From assembly GCF_965363235.1 (NCBI RefSeq), contig NC_134844.1, positions 87,878,664 to 87,942,663 of the forward strand: DNA of 64,000 nucleotides, read 5' to 3'. Numbering within the stretch: the stretch's first letter is position 1; each line of letters begins with the position of its first letter. The DNA is from Mytilus galloprovincialis (lineage: Eukaryota; Mollusca; Bivalvia; Mytilida; Mytilidae). The notes beneath the pieces are model-generated. The model was not told where the DNA came from. It ran no database searches and saw only the letters and a program-made list of their open reading frames with translations. A program made the position numbers and the translations under genes. Of the stretch, positions 49,870 to 61,360 are shown piece by piece.

Positions 49870-50535
49870 GTAAATATTCGCGACTTGACTAAACCTCATT
49901 TATACCTCTAAATGGTGTACACAAAAAGTGTGAGCTTGCGACAGTTTTTAGATTTTCTTTGATATGTCTCCCGATTAAAGTATGGCCACTTTGCCAATAT
50001 AGAGCGTCGAGCAAAGACAAGTTGGTTTTGTTAGACGTAATTACAAGAAAAGATCTGGTCTAAGTACAAATATTTGTGTATACTTAGTTGCAAGAAAAGA
50101 TCCGGGCTAAATACAAATATTTTGTATACATTTGTACTTAATTGCAAAAAAAGATCCGGTTTAAAGACAAATATTTAACAACAAGTTGGTTCTAACGGCA
50201 TTTTGTTAACAACCTAATGTCATATACACGCACGCAAATTACTACACAATACAATATGTTTTTATGTATATGTTATATGCGATACATTGATACTGTGTAC
50301 TTAATGATTCTTTCAGATTTCATATGCATACGTAACATGTTAACATTATAAAAGTTTCCCTTTATATTATGAGGTCAAATTGTCTTATCGAGCAACCTTC
50401 AAAATGCGGATTTGATTTTTTTGAACCACAGGAATGACATTAATTTAACATAAGGGAATTTGGCCGCAAATTTGGTTTTTGTAAATGTTGCAGAATCCGG
50501 TAGGATATTTTAAATCCTTTCACTATATAGAAAGA
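49870..50535. other. Upstream region of the second glycine-rich gene copy, paralogous to 15790-16210
   Basis: Weak but ordered similarity: AAGATCCGGTTTAAAGACAA with AGAAGATCCGGTTTGAGGACAA, ATTACTACACAATACAATATG with TTTGCTACACATTT..., and TTGAACCACAGGAATGACATT with ATGAACCAAATGGAGACATT. No signal-like exon equivalent to 15541 was found here. Confidence 0.45.
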
Positions 50536-50622
50536 AAGATTCGATTTAAATTAAATGTTAAATTTATATGAATTTTTTTAATAAATTATATGCTTCTCAG
50601 TGATTAACTACACAGTAAAATG
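50524..50622 (+). promoter_or_regulatory. Promoter of the broken glycine-rich/EF-hand copy
   Basis: CACTATATAG at 50521-50530, ATTCGATTTAAATTA and ACTACACAGTAAA immediately before the ATG. About 30 bases longer than the promoter at 16206-16273. Confidence 0.5.
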
Positions 50623-50764
50623 GTAGGTATTTGAGTTCATAGTTTTGATTTCTGTTTGAAGTTTTATTTTGGTCATACAAATTGTTCAGAATCGATACAT
50701 GATCGGCTGTTACATTTTTGATTTTGACCGTTTCTGATTAAGTTTAATCCAGAAAATTGATGCA

Positions 50765-50990
50765 TGTACTTCATTCGTAATAGTAGAAGAGAGGTTTGAA
50801 ATATACCAGGGGGACATTAAAACTCATAAGTCGAAAATAAACTGACAACGCCATGGCTAAAAAAGGAAAAGACAAACAGACAAACAATAGTACACAAAAC
50901 ACAACACAGAAAACTCAAGACTAAGCGACACGATCCCTACCAAAAACTGGGTGTGATCTAAGGTACTCCGGAAGGGTAGCTATTGAACGA
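50765..50990. repeat. Dispersed repeat R5
   Basis: AGGGGGACATTAAAACTCAT, AAACTGACAACGCCATGGC, AGACAAACAGACAAACAATA and GTACTCCGGAAGGGTAGC. Lies in intron 1 of the broken gene copy. Confidence 0.6.
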
Positions 50991-51054
50991 CGACAATAAA
51001 AATCGGTACACAAATTCATTAGCTTTTCGTTTGAAGTTTTGTTGGGTGAAAGCT

Positions 51055-51235
51055 AATTATAGATACCAAGCTCAAACATGTGTATGCCAGCCGCATAAGA
51101 CACATCAGTGATGCTCGATTTAAAAAAACAAAAGTTTAAAATCACGAATACAACACGAAGTGGAAGAGCATTGAGGACTCAAACTTCCGAGAGGTTTTGC
51201 CAAACAGCTTAGATGTTCTATTGCAGGGGTAGAAA
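51055..51235 (-). mobile_element. Degenerate retrozyme-like repeat
   Basis: The minus strand carries AGCTGTTTGGCAAAACC, TGAGTCCTCAATGCTCTTCC and CGAGCATCACTGATGTGTCT. The hammerhead has lost GACGAAAC and the cleavage triplet. Confidence 0.55.
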
Positions 51236-52836
51236 ATAGTTAGTTAAATGAGAAATAATGTTAGAATATTTGAACATTGCATATTTTTGACACACTTCGA
51301 TTTATTGAGTTTAAACTTTTATGAGTGAAATATGAGTGTAAAAAACAGCGATACATAGTAAACGAACAAATTTATATTTTGAACCATGTGAAGTTGTGAT
51401 CACTTGTCTATTAATCGAGACCTATTATGACCTTTTGATTTGCAAACCGAGATTGTGGATAAATTTGTATACGAATAGTGACGTAATTTGGTTGATTACG
51501 TGACACCAATACATCGATCTCTGAAATAAATTTAAACAAACATACTATTTTATTTAAATGCAGTAATGATAAGAGTGTTGGTTTCTAGTCAGTCAAACAA
51601 TGTATATCAATATTTATCTTTTTAGGACATTACACTGAGTTGCTTCTTTGTATTATCAGCATTCTGTACTTTTGCAAAAAATGAGAAAACCACCTTAACT
51701 GGAAGTTTGACGACAAATGAAGATAGTGGACTAAGAGTAGATCTTGGAATTACCCATACACAAAAAAGAGTTAGGCGGATCGGTTTATGGCAATAGTTGG
51801 GGAAATGCAGGTGTAAAACTAGGCCTCAAAGGGAAGTTTCGAAAGAGATCTGCAAGATGGGTTGTATTTGTATTTTTAACTTATCTTTCATTTAAATCCA
51901 CTTTTCTCATTCATTTGGTTTTTTAAAAGATTTTTTTTTAAATCTTAAAAATGTTGATTATTTCCCTTTATATCTTACAATAACTTTAGTTTGATACTTG
52001 ATTCGACAATACATATCTATTAATGACATCTATATTGTTTATGCTGTTTTTTTGTGGTTGGTTTGCCAGGCATACATACAAGAATTGATATCCAGGTTTA
52101 ACATGTTTAAAGAATGATTATTAAAGCGCCACAAAAATATAAAATAAATGTGTTACAGTTCCAGTCATAAAGCTTCGTGAGCTTATAGCTTTGCTTTAAT
52201 TTTACTATTTCAATGATTAACTACTTCTTCACTAGTTGACGTTAATATGAAATTTAATTCAGTGTATTTGATGTGTTATGAAAACAATTGTTATTATCTG
52301 GTTAAATTTTTTTTTCCTATCGTTCAGTTGATGGTAAAGTGACCATTGAATAATTCAAATTGATGGCTCCCCAAGTTATAAAAACATGTGGATATTACAA
52401 TTTAACTATGCATTTAGTAATGGTTCTTACAAAATCAAGAGTGGTACAAGAAGATACCATATGAATTATTTTATACATAATTCTTAAATAAATAGCATAC
52501 GTCGAAGAATCAAGTTTTTTTCTTTATATTTCTATTCGATTATATTTATACAAAGTAGGTAAAATGATATTTGCATCCCAGCATTAAACATCTTAAATTA
52601 AATGAATAATGATGTAGTACTGTATTGTTCACAATCAAGTGCAAGTCACGTGGCAATTGTCATGCCTTCTCAAGATCCATGTCAGATCATCCAACCCCGA
52701 CTACTTCCTATCATTATTTAAGGAACATTCGAGCACTATGAACTTAAATGCATTCAACATGGTTTTCGTGATTTAACTTAACCCGGAACGATCGTAATAG
52801 CAGAATTAAAAAAGCCAAGGATTATAATATTCTGAA

Positions 52837-53398
52837 TTAAGGAGGCTCGAGGGAATATAAATTTCAGAAAAAAATTAAACTTTTGGTTTTCATTACAAAT
52901 TTTATTTGTTACCTTTTGTAGTTGTTACTTTATTATATGGTACAAAAATCATTCAAAACAATCAATTCGTGTTGGCCCTAGATGACTTTTAAAATTTATA
53001 CATCATCGAAAAAGTTCCAAATTATCTACCTTTCAAGGAAAAATGCGATTTTTTTGGCTTTAAAATTGAAATGTCTTTTTCAACTCATCGGTGACCTATA
53101 TTTTTTAATATAATTTCCATTTAGCTTTACTTAAACTAAATAATTGTAAAATTTGAACGATTTCTGTAATAAATTTCTTTTTTTATTTCGATATTAACTT
53201 TATTTTTCCTATTACTTCAACAGATAAAAAAAAACTTTTACAAAAATGTATGCTTCTTTCGAAGGCAGATTGTGAGCGCAAATGAACGGTGACCTCACTT
53301 TTTTATTTTATTTTTCCATTAACTATAAGATAAAGTTCATTTGTAGAAAAATATAGAGAAATCCTATATAAATGATTTAGACCCGCGAACCCCCTTAA
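52837..53398. mobile_element. TTAA-flanked MITE, short version
   Basis: TTAA at 52837-52840, then GGAGGCTCGAGGG; the right end is CCCGCGAACCCCC, then TTAA at 53395-53398. Complementary ends with a few mismatches. Interior matches 4899-6015 piecewise (AAAATGTATGCTTCTTTCGA, GAACGGTGACC). No open frame. Confidence 0.7.
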
Positions 53399-54480
53399 GG
53401 AGTGTAAAACAGGTGAATGGTTATATTTCCAACGGGGTCAAAAATTAAATACGAAACAAAATCGAAAAGTTGGAATGACGTCCATTACTTTCATTGTATT
53501 TTTAAATTAGTCGTCATGTTGTTTACCTGATGTTGGATTGTGGATCCTTGTCATATTAATGTATTATGCCTATTTGCGTTGCTCAGACAACATTGTCAAT
53601 ACAACATAGTTTTAAACAACTGGCTTGCAAGTAGGTGATTAAGTTAGCTTCAATACCAAGATAAACCAACCCTATTCCTAAGAGAGTAAAATAAAACTGT
53701 GCCAAGTCAGGAATATAACAGTTTTCACATGTACCGTCGATTGTTTACTTTTGATTTTGTTAGGCTTATAGGTTTATTTATTTTGGTCAGTTTGTTGTTT
53801 CTACATTTCATTAGTCCTGCAACAGAAAGGTTACAGAGAGCATCGAAACGAGTATGTTCGTCCGTCGGTGACATACTAACGTACGTGCAATCAATGCATA
53901 ATGTGTTTTTTTTCAACTTATCAAACAACAATTGGCGTACCTTTTATGTTTAGTGAGCCCTGATTGATTTTAAAGGTCAAATATCTAGATTACATTACTT
54001 TTTTTTATTTAAAAGGAATATTCCGCTTTCTGGAAGTATTCTTATTGTTAAGATTATTCTTTACTGGATTGATAACTATTGATAAGATAATCAACTTCCC
54101 ATTAATATGTAGATATAGCGATATTTTAGCAGGTCCAACTGAGTTTGAGTTAAAAAATTTTTAACTCAAACGTTGCTACAGACGATGCGGCCATTTTAGA
54201 TTGCTCAAATCTATTAAGATTTTATTTGATACATAAAAACAATGTGTTACAAAAAGTTAATAATAATACTATATACAAAATGACATAATAAAATGAATAA
54301 CTGATTTGCAACAAATCGATATGACGCTATAAATGTATACTTTTTTGTTGCAAACACCAACAGGTAATTAGATTTTGTTGTATATGGTAGATTCTACTTT
54401 GCTGAGTATGTCAAATTGATAAAAGGCTTTTTATCTTGGTAAACGTTTGTATTTTGTCTTTATATTATTGTTGTTCATAG
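53399..54480. other. Non-coding
   Basis: A short R3 fragment (GTGCCAAGTCAGGAATATAA) is at about 53699. 54040-54175 resembles 4500-4640 in segment A. No gene seen. Confidence 0.4.
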
Positions 54481-54489
54481 ATGAAGAAC

Positions 54490-54720
54490 GATGCGGTGTG
54501 AGTGCCAATATCAATTTAAAAAAAAACCATTATAGGTCAATGTACGGCCTTCAGCACGGAACCTGGGCTCACACCGAACAACAAACTATAAAGGGCCCCA
54601 AAATTAGTAGTGTAAAACCAATCACGGGAAAACAACGGTCTAATCTATATATAAAAAAAATGAGAAACGAGAAAGACGTATAAAGTACATAAACAAACGA
54701 CAACTTCTGTACATAAGACT
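54490..54720 (+). repeat. Dispersed repeat R4, shorter copy
   Basis: GTGTGAGTGCCAATATCAAT, TCAATGTACGGCCTTCAGCA, CTATAAAGGGCCCCAAAATT and AACAACGGTCTAATCTATAT, as at 43695. Confidence 0.65.
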
Positions 54721-54779
54721 CCTCGTTTCTATCATCTAATTTATTAAATCCACTGATTCGTGTTGAACTTATTCCAATA

Positions 54780-55195
54780 ACTATTCTTATAAAGCGTAAA
54801 TAATTACAACACTAAAGGTTAAAGTAAGATTTTGTAAAATTGAGATTTTAAATTCAACTAATTTAGACTAAGAAAACACATATCGGAGGTCTCGACAAAC
54901 CAGATATTTAAAACAGATAGGTAAAACGTCATAACACATTTGGTGACAAAACATGTATGGCACTCACACCACATCTTCCTATATCTATATACATACGCGA
55001 TATATGTTTCCAGCCTAAAAAGCAAAAAAAAATATACCGGTTTTCATACATATTCGCGAACATTCAAAAGAAAACAAAAACATATATATGTGACGTTATG
55101 AAAAGTGTCGTAGTGTGTAAATTTTCAACAAACAGAAATCTTTCTTATCTAGTCATTGTCAAGCTATAAAGCATTGTGTATTGGTAAAACTAATG
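54780..55195. repeat. Segment B block paralogous to 3481-3880
   Basis: Long identity with 3481-3880, with small indels. In segment B the RING pseudogene follows after ~150 bases; in segment A about 3.1 kb, including a MITE, lies between. Confidence 0.7.
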
Positions 55196-55350
55196 TGATG
55201 TCATCTTAAATGTAATGGTACATTTACATTATATAAAACAAACTGTTTTCAAGTTATAAATTCATTGTTTCCCTTCAAGTATCCAAATGCACTTGCATGA
55301 TTTGTCTTTGCACATTTAACAAAGTTCTAAACAACCTTTTTAACTAAACA

Positions 55351-56895
55351 ATTAGTATTAATTATTGCATTGCACATTGGACAGGTTTCTTTTAAGTATG
55401 ACCATTTTTGTAAACATGATTCGTGGAAGTAGTGATTACACGGCGTAATCATAGCAGACGTCATATTGCGAAGGCAGATGGCATAAGCATCGTTTAAAAG
55501 ATGTAACTGTTCTTGTGTTGCATTTGGCAGGAATGAAAGTCTGTAAACTGCAGTTCGACGCCTTTGAAATTCGTTCCATCCGTTGGTTACTCGCTCATAA
55601 CTAATGTAAACAAGAATAGCTAATATAATACAACTAAACCAGCTCCATTGAATCGTGGTTATATTCCACGTGAGAAAGCATATTTGAAGAAGTCCAAACC
55701 CTATATGCACTATTCCGATTGCCGCACGGACGCCATACATTATTTCATCCAACTTTTCAATTGGTTCTGATTTAAAGCTATCTATTACCAACAAGAGGTA
55801 AACTGACAGAGACCCTACTGACTCAATGCACACTGATATCCAGGATGCAGAAGCTACAAGAAACCATAGTATCCCTAAATCAAATCCAATTTTATAAAAT
55901 TTCATAACCACCCAAATTGGGCATATTATTAATACAATGATAATTGTTACCGCTTTGCATGTCTTTATAATGCCGCCTCCCGATACTCCAAGTTCTATCA
56001 AAAACGAATCAACGATCGTGTGTACTTCTTCTAGAACAGTACCAGCAACAAGAAAAATTTCAAAACACATCATCATGATGATCATACCATGAAATTTTAC
56101 ATCACTGTGAAATGACTGGATTGCAAATAGGATAGCCAAGACAAAGGCAGGCGTTAAGAGGTCCGAGGTATTAACTCCGTAGTTACGCCCACGTAGAAAC
56201 CAAATCGCTGTTTTTGGAAAAAATAAAACAGAAGTGAGTAATCATTGTTATAAAGGCAATCGTTCCTATATTGGTCGTACACATTATGGTAATTGTTGTC
56301 ATAAAAATAGTCCCAGCTTGGATAATGTTATTGCTGTATAACAATATTGGGATAGAAATTGTCAACACAATTGCATAAGGAAGGAGAACGTAAACAATTC
56401 TGTTTTTCATTATGCTCGCATAATCTTGTTGGATTTCAGTTATTCTATTTTTTAGCAAACACAGTACTCGTTCTTTATCAAATTTACCCATAACAGAATA
56501 TATAATAAGGTTAATAACAAAATATTGTGTGTTCGGCCAGTATATCCTGTAGGATATTTGAAGTAAAATTAGATAAATACTCATGTTTATGTTAAATAAG
56601 TGATACGTTAAAATTATTAAAGCAACATGATACAAACTGACCCAAACATGATTAAGAAATTCCGCTGCAAATACGCCAGTCATTGTATCACCTAAGACAG
56701 AAACTACTTTAAAACAAATTCCAATTATCACTAGTCTTCTGGGAAAATACACGCACAATTTTAATAGATATCAAACTCATCACTTTTAAGCCAATAGCAA
56801 TGGTTAAAAACGTAATTCCGAGGAGATAATACAACAGTATTTGCGATGAATCCTTCGTCATTGTGAATAACGTTTGATATTTTGGTGCCAATCTT
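55351..56895 (-). pseudogene. RING-H2 membrane protein pseudogene (copy of 7028-8694)
   Basis: Very similar to the segment A gene, but split across frames near 56160-56200 and again near 56760, and without the N-terminal part: similarity stops at 56895, where the sequence jumps to the equivalent of 9325. The first RING cysteine is Tyr (DAYAIC instead of DVCAIC), so zinc binding would be impaired even if the frames were intact. The C-terminus runs ~7 residues longer (TNCLVKKVV). A small in-frame insertion (MIIM) sits near 56075. Stretches such as the 56240-56500 block are almost unchanged from segment A, so the duplication is young or has been homogenised. Confidence 0.85.
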
Positions 56896-56900
56896 ATAAG

Positions 56901-56978
56901 TTTGTTGACAAATTGGTATTAAAATATCGATGAAAGAGTTTGTTGACAAATTGGTATTAAACAGCACTTCCAAAATGA
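56901..56978. repeat. Local tandem duplication at the pseudogene breakpoint
   Basis: TTTGTTGACAAATTGGTATTAAA occurs at 56901 and again at 56939, about 38 bases apart, exactly where the RING copy is cut off. Segment A has it once, at 9320-9342. Confidence 0.7.
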
Positions 56979-58384
56979 GAACGTTTTCATTTTCTCTGTC
57001 GCCAGTTTTTTGTTTGTTTTTGGTCCATAGTGATAGATTTACGAATTTTGAACAGCGGTATACTACTGTTGCCTTAATTTAATTTATATATTAATAAAGT
57101 GTATGCCTTATTCATACATAAGTTTGATTTTTGTCTTGTTTACATTCATTCTTTTTATCATTGAATTAGTATTTCAGTATCTAGGTTGTATTAGTCTTTT
57201 TGACACATTTATATTCCCCCATACTTTATTGTGTATTTGTGTATGTGTTTATAGAAATAACCAAAAGTACCATCATTTATAATTTTACGTACACATGTAT
57301 AAAACAGATGTCGATATCATTTGAGTTGCATCCATTCTTAGTAGAGCATCCATCAAGAACAGTAACGGCAATCGTTGTAACGTTCCAATTATGGTACTTC
57401 CGTGATCTCTCATTATACCTAGATTTACAAAAAAAGAATTAAGTATTTAAATATGCATTTGATAATGACATTTGAATAATTTGAGAACTTTAAATTGAGA
57501 ACGGAAACCCAAGGGTAACGTGCAGCTTTCAATCTCGATAAGTAGATTACATGTGCCTCACTCTGACAGCGCCAAAGGAAAAAACACTGTTAATGATACA
57601 AATAAATCAAAACATGACAGACAGCAATTAAGGACCACACCGTAACACAAGAATCCTAGCTTTGGACTTGCACACATAGCACGTGTTTTGTACGTTTAAT
57701 ATTCCCCTTAATTCGAACTAAAAACAGAAAAAAATCAAAAAATCAGATGTTAGGCGCAAAAAGAAAAAAAGAAATCCAAATAACAAAATGACTAATGACC
57801 TACCGTATCGATCTACTCGGAGTAAACGAAGTGACTGACATTAAAGTCCAATTTGAACTAAACACTTGACGATTTACTCTTAGACTGAAAGGTATACATT
57901 TAGCAATAATCAAAATACGAAAACATTTTGAACAGCAGGTGCAATCTTACCTATCATTTTGAGCGACCTCTGCTACACAACAATAACCTAACAAAAATGT
58001 GGCAATCTTTCAATATTTTTACTTTCGTTTTAAACATGAAAATGGGAATTTCTATCCTTCGCCATTAATGATTTTTAAAAAACTGTGTCCAACATTTTAA
58101 TTTTCGGTTTAATGTAATGGTCTATGCATCTATGTTTAGCATAGTGTGTTTACTGTGAATACAATCTAAAAATAGGCTATGTTTTTAAATGTACTTAAAT
58201 GACGTCTGTAAATATAACTGATTAACCATAAAGATATAAACAATATAACAGAGTTGAAGGGGTATATTTATTTCAGCTTATCGTGTTGTGAATTTGTTAC
58301 TTGATTATATATAAAAAGTCAACGAGATTAAAACACATTAATGATAAAGAGTTGTCGAGGTTTTAGATACTAGTATTGACTGTA

Positions 58385-58700
58385 TTGAGGTTATTTGTAT
58401 TGTAGTCCTGGCATGTAATGGTGTCATTTTAAAGTTATAATTAGCATTGCCATTTAAGTGGGAGTTTTGGCATGCCACAAAACCAAGTTCAACCCACCAT
58501 TTTTTTCTTAAATGCCCTGTACAAAGTCAGGAAAATGGCCATTTATATATATTATAGTTCTTTTATTTTTATATTGTGTTTCTGTTGTGTCGTAGTTCTC
58601 CTACTTTTGATCCGTTTCCCTCAGTTTTAGTTTGTTATTCGGATTTGTTTTTTCTCTATCGATTTATGAATTTCAAACAGCGATATACAACTGTTGTCTT
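58385..58700 (+). repeat. Dispersed repeat R1 (paralogue of the 10915 copy)
   Basis: GGCATGCCACAAAACCAAGT, CCCTGTACAAAGTCAGG and TTTCCCTCAGTTTTAGTTTG. Being shared by both segments, it predates the duplication. Confidence 0.65.
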
Positions 58701-59232
58701 TATTTACGAGAAAAGAAAGGTTTTGAATATAATCATTTGCAGTCGATTGTACGGCATTTACAGTGGGATGCATAACATTCGAACTGTTATGTTGTGTTGT
58801 CACTTCAGGTTGATGTTGTCATGATTGATTAACACTACAACGAAATTCCTCTATATGTACCGATTGATTACGGAGTGTAAGACAAAATTCTGATGTGAAT
58901 TTGTCGGGCAAAAACGTATGGTGTATGGATGTTGTAAAAATTTGTATGACCTTATTTAGATTGGTATGGATAATTCCTTTTGTAAAACAAAAACGTTCGT
59001 TTAAATAAAACTATTTGAACTACCAATATTTTTTTCCACTGATCATAAAAAAGGTTTTGTTTAAGACAAAATGTTTTCAAAAATCAGTAGTTAGGTAAAG
59101 TATATTTCATCACTTTTTATTTCTCGTTCATATATTACCTTAGCCGTATTTGGCACATTTTTTTTTCAATTTCGGATCCTCAATGCTCTTGAACTTTTTA
59201 CTTGTTTGCCTTTATAAATATTTTAAGATGAT

Positions 59233-59274
59233 CGTCACTGATGAGTCTTATGTAGACGAAACGCGCGTCTGGCG
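59233..59274 (+). ncRNA. Type I hammerhead ribozyme, first of array
   Basis: CGTCA/TGGCG stem I, CTGATGA at 59238-59244, GTC/GAC stem II with loop TTATGTA, GAAA, ACGC/GCGT, and cleavage triplet GTC ending at 59269. All core bases intact. Confidence 0.8.
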
Positions 59275-59583
59275 TACTAAATAATAATCCTGGGACCTTT
59301 GATAACTTTTACACCACTGGGTCGATGCCACTGCTGGTGGACGTTTTGTCCCCGAGGGTATCACCAGCCCAGTAGTCAACACTCCGGTGCTGACATGAAT
59401 ATCAATAATGTGGTCATTTCCTGTTTACAAAATTTAGATTTTTTCGAAACATTAAGGATTTTCTTATTCCAGGCAAAGATTACTAGTACCTTAGCCGTAT
59501 TTAGCACAACTTTTTGAATTTTTTTATCCTCAATGCTCTTCAACATTTTGTACTTGTTTGGTTTCATAAATATTTTGATATGA

Positions 59584-59627
59584 GCGTTACTGATGAGTCT
59601 TTTGTAAACGAAACGCGCGTCTGGCGT
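59584..59627 (+). ncRNA. Type I hammerhead ribozyme, second of array
   Basis: Stem I GCGTTA/TGGCGT with G-U pairs, CTGATGA at 59590-59596, GAAA, ACGC/GCGT and GTC ending at 59621. Stem II reads GTC with AAC, losing one pair, so this copy may be less active. Confidence 0.7.
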
Positions 59628-60974
59628 ACTAAATTATAATCCTGGTCCCTTTGATAATTTTTACATATTTTTTAAAGATGTCATTTTAGAAATTAAGTCA
59701 GAGGACACCATACGATCAAGGTGATTGACAAAAAAGGATATTTACTGCTTAATAAATGAGAACAATTTCCAATGATACAAATATCCATCAAATGACATGA
59801 AAATTAGCCAAGATAGGTACAAACTGTAACATTTGACTGTCACCAAACGCACACAAAAGCAACTATATTTAACAAAATCACAAATGACATATATTACCGA
59901 TCTTCTCAGAATACTAGAAATTCCAATTTAAACTAAAACGTGACTATGTACTTTAAGATTAAGAGGTATACATTAAAGAATAATCTCAATATAAAAACAT
60001 GCTTTGAATAGTATGTGCTATCTTACCTATCATTTGGGCGACCTTTACTCGACAAAAGCTTACATCAAGTCAATTTGTCAACATTCGAAGCTTCGATTAA
60101 GGTGTAAAAACAGAAATTTCCACACTTTGCTGTTGATAATTTTCAAACAACGTTGTTCAAAATGTATAAATAGGCTTAGCGTAATGGTTTATATATATGT
60201 GTATAAAAAACTTATAGTAATGTGAATAAGATATTAAAATAAGTTTAATTTAAATGTCTTCATACGACGCATGATAGGTAGAAGTATTTCGTATGTAGTT
60301 AACCGTAAAGATTGAAACGATATAAAAATCAAAGGGATAGACATGTATTTGTTGAGTATGTATGTGCTTCGATAAAATATTTAACACAGTAATACAAGGA
60401 GTCTAGAGATTTTAATGACGAATATATTACGTTATCACTTAAATAGTACAATGTACGATGTTCCTAACTATAAAAAAAATCCCCAGTATAGATCGACATG
60501 TTCCAAATTGCGTGTTACACAGAATATGGATGTCATTCCTTTACATTTGCATTGATTCATGGTCAAGGGGTTTTTCGTAGCAGTCAGTAAAGTCCATAAT
60601 GAGTGTTTTGATTTTGCTTTTTCATTTGTCTCAAACTTTTTCGAGCTTTTTTTCCTGATTCTTTATTGGTTTCTATTTCTATGTTTACATTAAAAAAAGG
60701 TATTTAGTATTTAGTATAACATGTTATAACATGTTAAAGATAATCAAATAATTGTGATTACCATCTAAGAAAATGTTTTTTTAAATGTTTTAACATTATG
60801 TCTGACCCATTGAATACGGTAGCTTGACGTCTGTAAAAATATGACATTACGTAATGGTTACGACTCAATGAAGACTTATTTAAGCAAACGTCAAATGTCA
60901 CTATAGCAACAACCTCCAATTAACTTCACTTTGCGTTCACATTAATAAGTGTGTAAGTTGACTCAAATGAGGGA

Positions 60975-61360
60975 TAATTTAATCTGGGGTCTGGTACCTT
61001 TGATAACTATTTACATAACTGGGTCGATGCCACTGCTGGTGGACGTTTCGTCCCCGAGGGTATCACCAGCCCAGTAGTCAACATTTTGGTGTTGACATAA
61101 ATATCAATAATGTGGTAATTTTTATAAATTTCCTGTTTACAAAACTTTGAATTTTTCGAAAAACTAAGGATTTTCTTATCCCAGGCATAGATTACCTTAG
61201 CCGTATTTGGCCGAACTTTTTGGAATTTTGGATCATCAATGCTCTTCAACTTTGTACTTGTTTGGCTTTATAAATATTTTGATTTGAGCGTCACTGATGA
61301 GTCTTATGTAGACGAAACGCGCGTCTGGCGAACTAAATTATAATCCTGGTACCTTTGATA
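60975..61360 (+). mobile_element. Retrozyme-like repeat, near-complete monomer
   Basis: Begins with CTGGTACCTTTGATAACT (60990-61008), passes GGGTCGATGCCACTGCTGG and GGTATCACCAGCCCAGTAGT, and ends with a hammerhead followed by a second CCTGGTACCTTTGATAACT. The monomer-boundary sequence at both ends fits a tandem or circular precursor. Confidence 0.75.
61289..61330 (+). ncRNA. Type I hammerhead ribozyme
   Basis: CGTCA/TGGCG stem I, CTGATGA at 61294-61300, GTC/GAC stem II, GAAA, ACGC/GCGT and GTC ending at 61325. Core intact. Confidence 0.8.

Larger units (their letters stand above)
50620..52416 (+). pseudogene. Second copy of the glycine-rich/EF-hand gene, broken
   Basis: ATG at 50620-50622 followed by a GTAGGT donor. 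Exon 2 starts at 51626 after TTTTTAG and reads DITLSCFFVLSAFCTFAKNE, then LTGSLTTNEDSGLRVDLGIT. A frameshift near 51765 moves the rest (KELGGSVYGNSWGNAGVKLG) to another frame. The donor at 51861 follows AGATGG, as in the intact gene. Exon 3, with the canonical EF loop, was not found between 51861 and 52327. Exon 4 (from 52328) keeps VDGKVTIE then has an in-frame TAA, followed by KLMAPQVIKTCGY-type sequence. Promoter, start exon and splice sites remain recognisable, so the loss is recent relative to the 23.8 kb copy. Confidence 0.8.
59125..59660 (+). mobile_element. Retrozyme-like tandem array with two hammerheads
   Basis: A partial monomer, a hammerhead, one full monomer (59270-59621, 352 bp between cleavage sites), then a second hammerhead and a tail reading ATAATCCTGGTCCC. 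The paralogous position in segment A (about 11755) has no insertion. Confidence 0.8.
56940..60805. repeat. Segment B block paralogous to 9325-12935
   Basis: Colinear copy without recognised genes. It lacks the hammerhead repeat of 10228-10453 and carries one at 59125-59660 instead. 57000-57075 holds a short insertion with the R1 end (GAACAGCGGTATACTACTGT). Confidence 0.7.
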
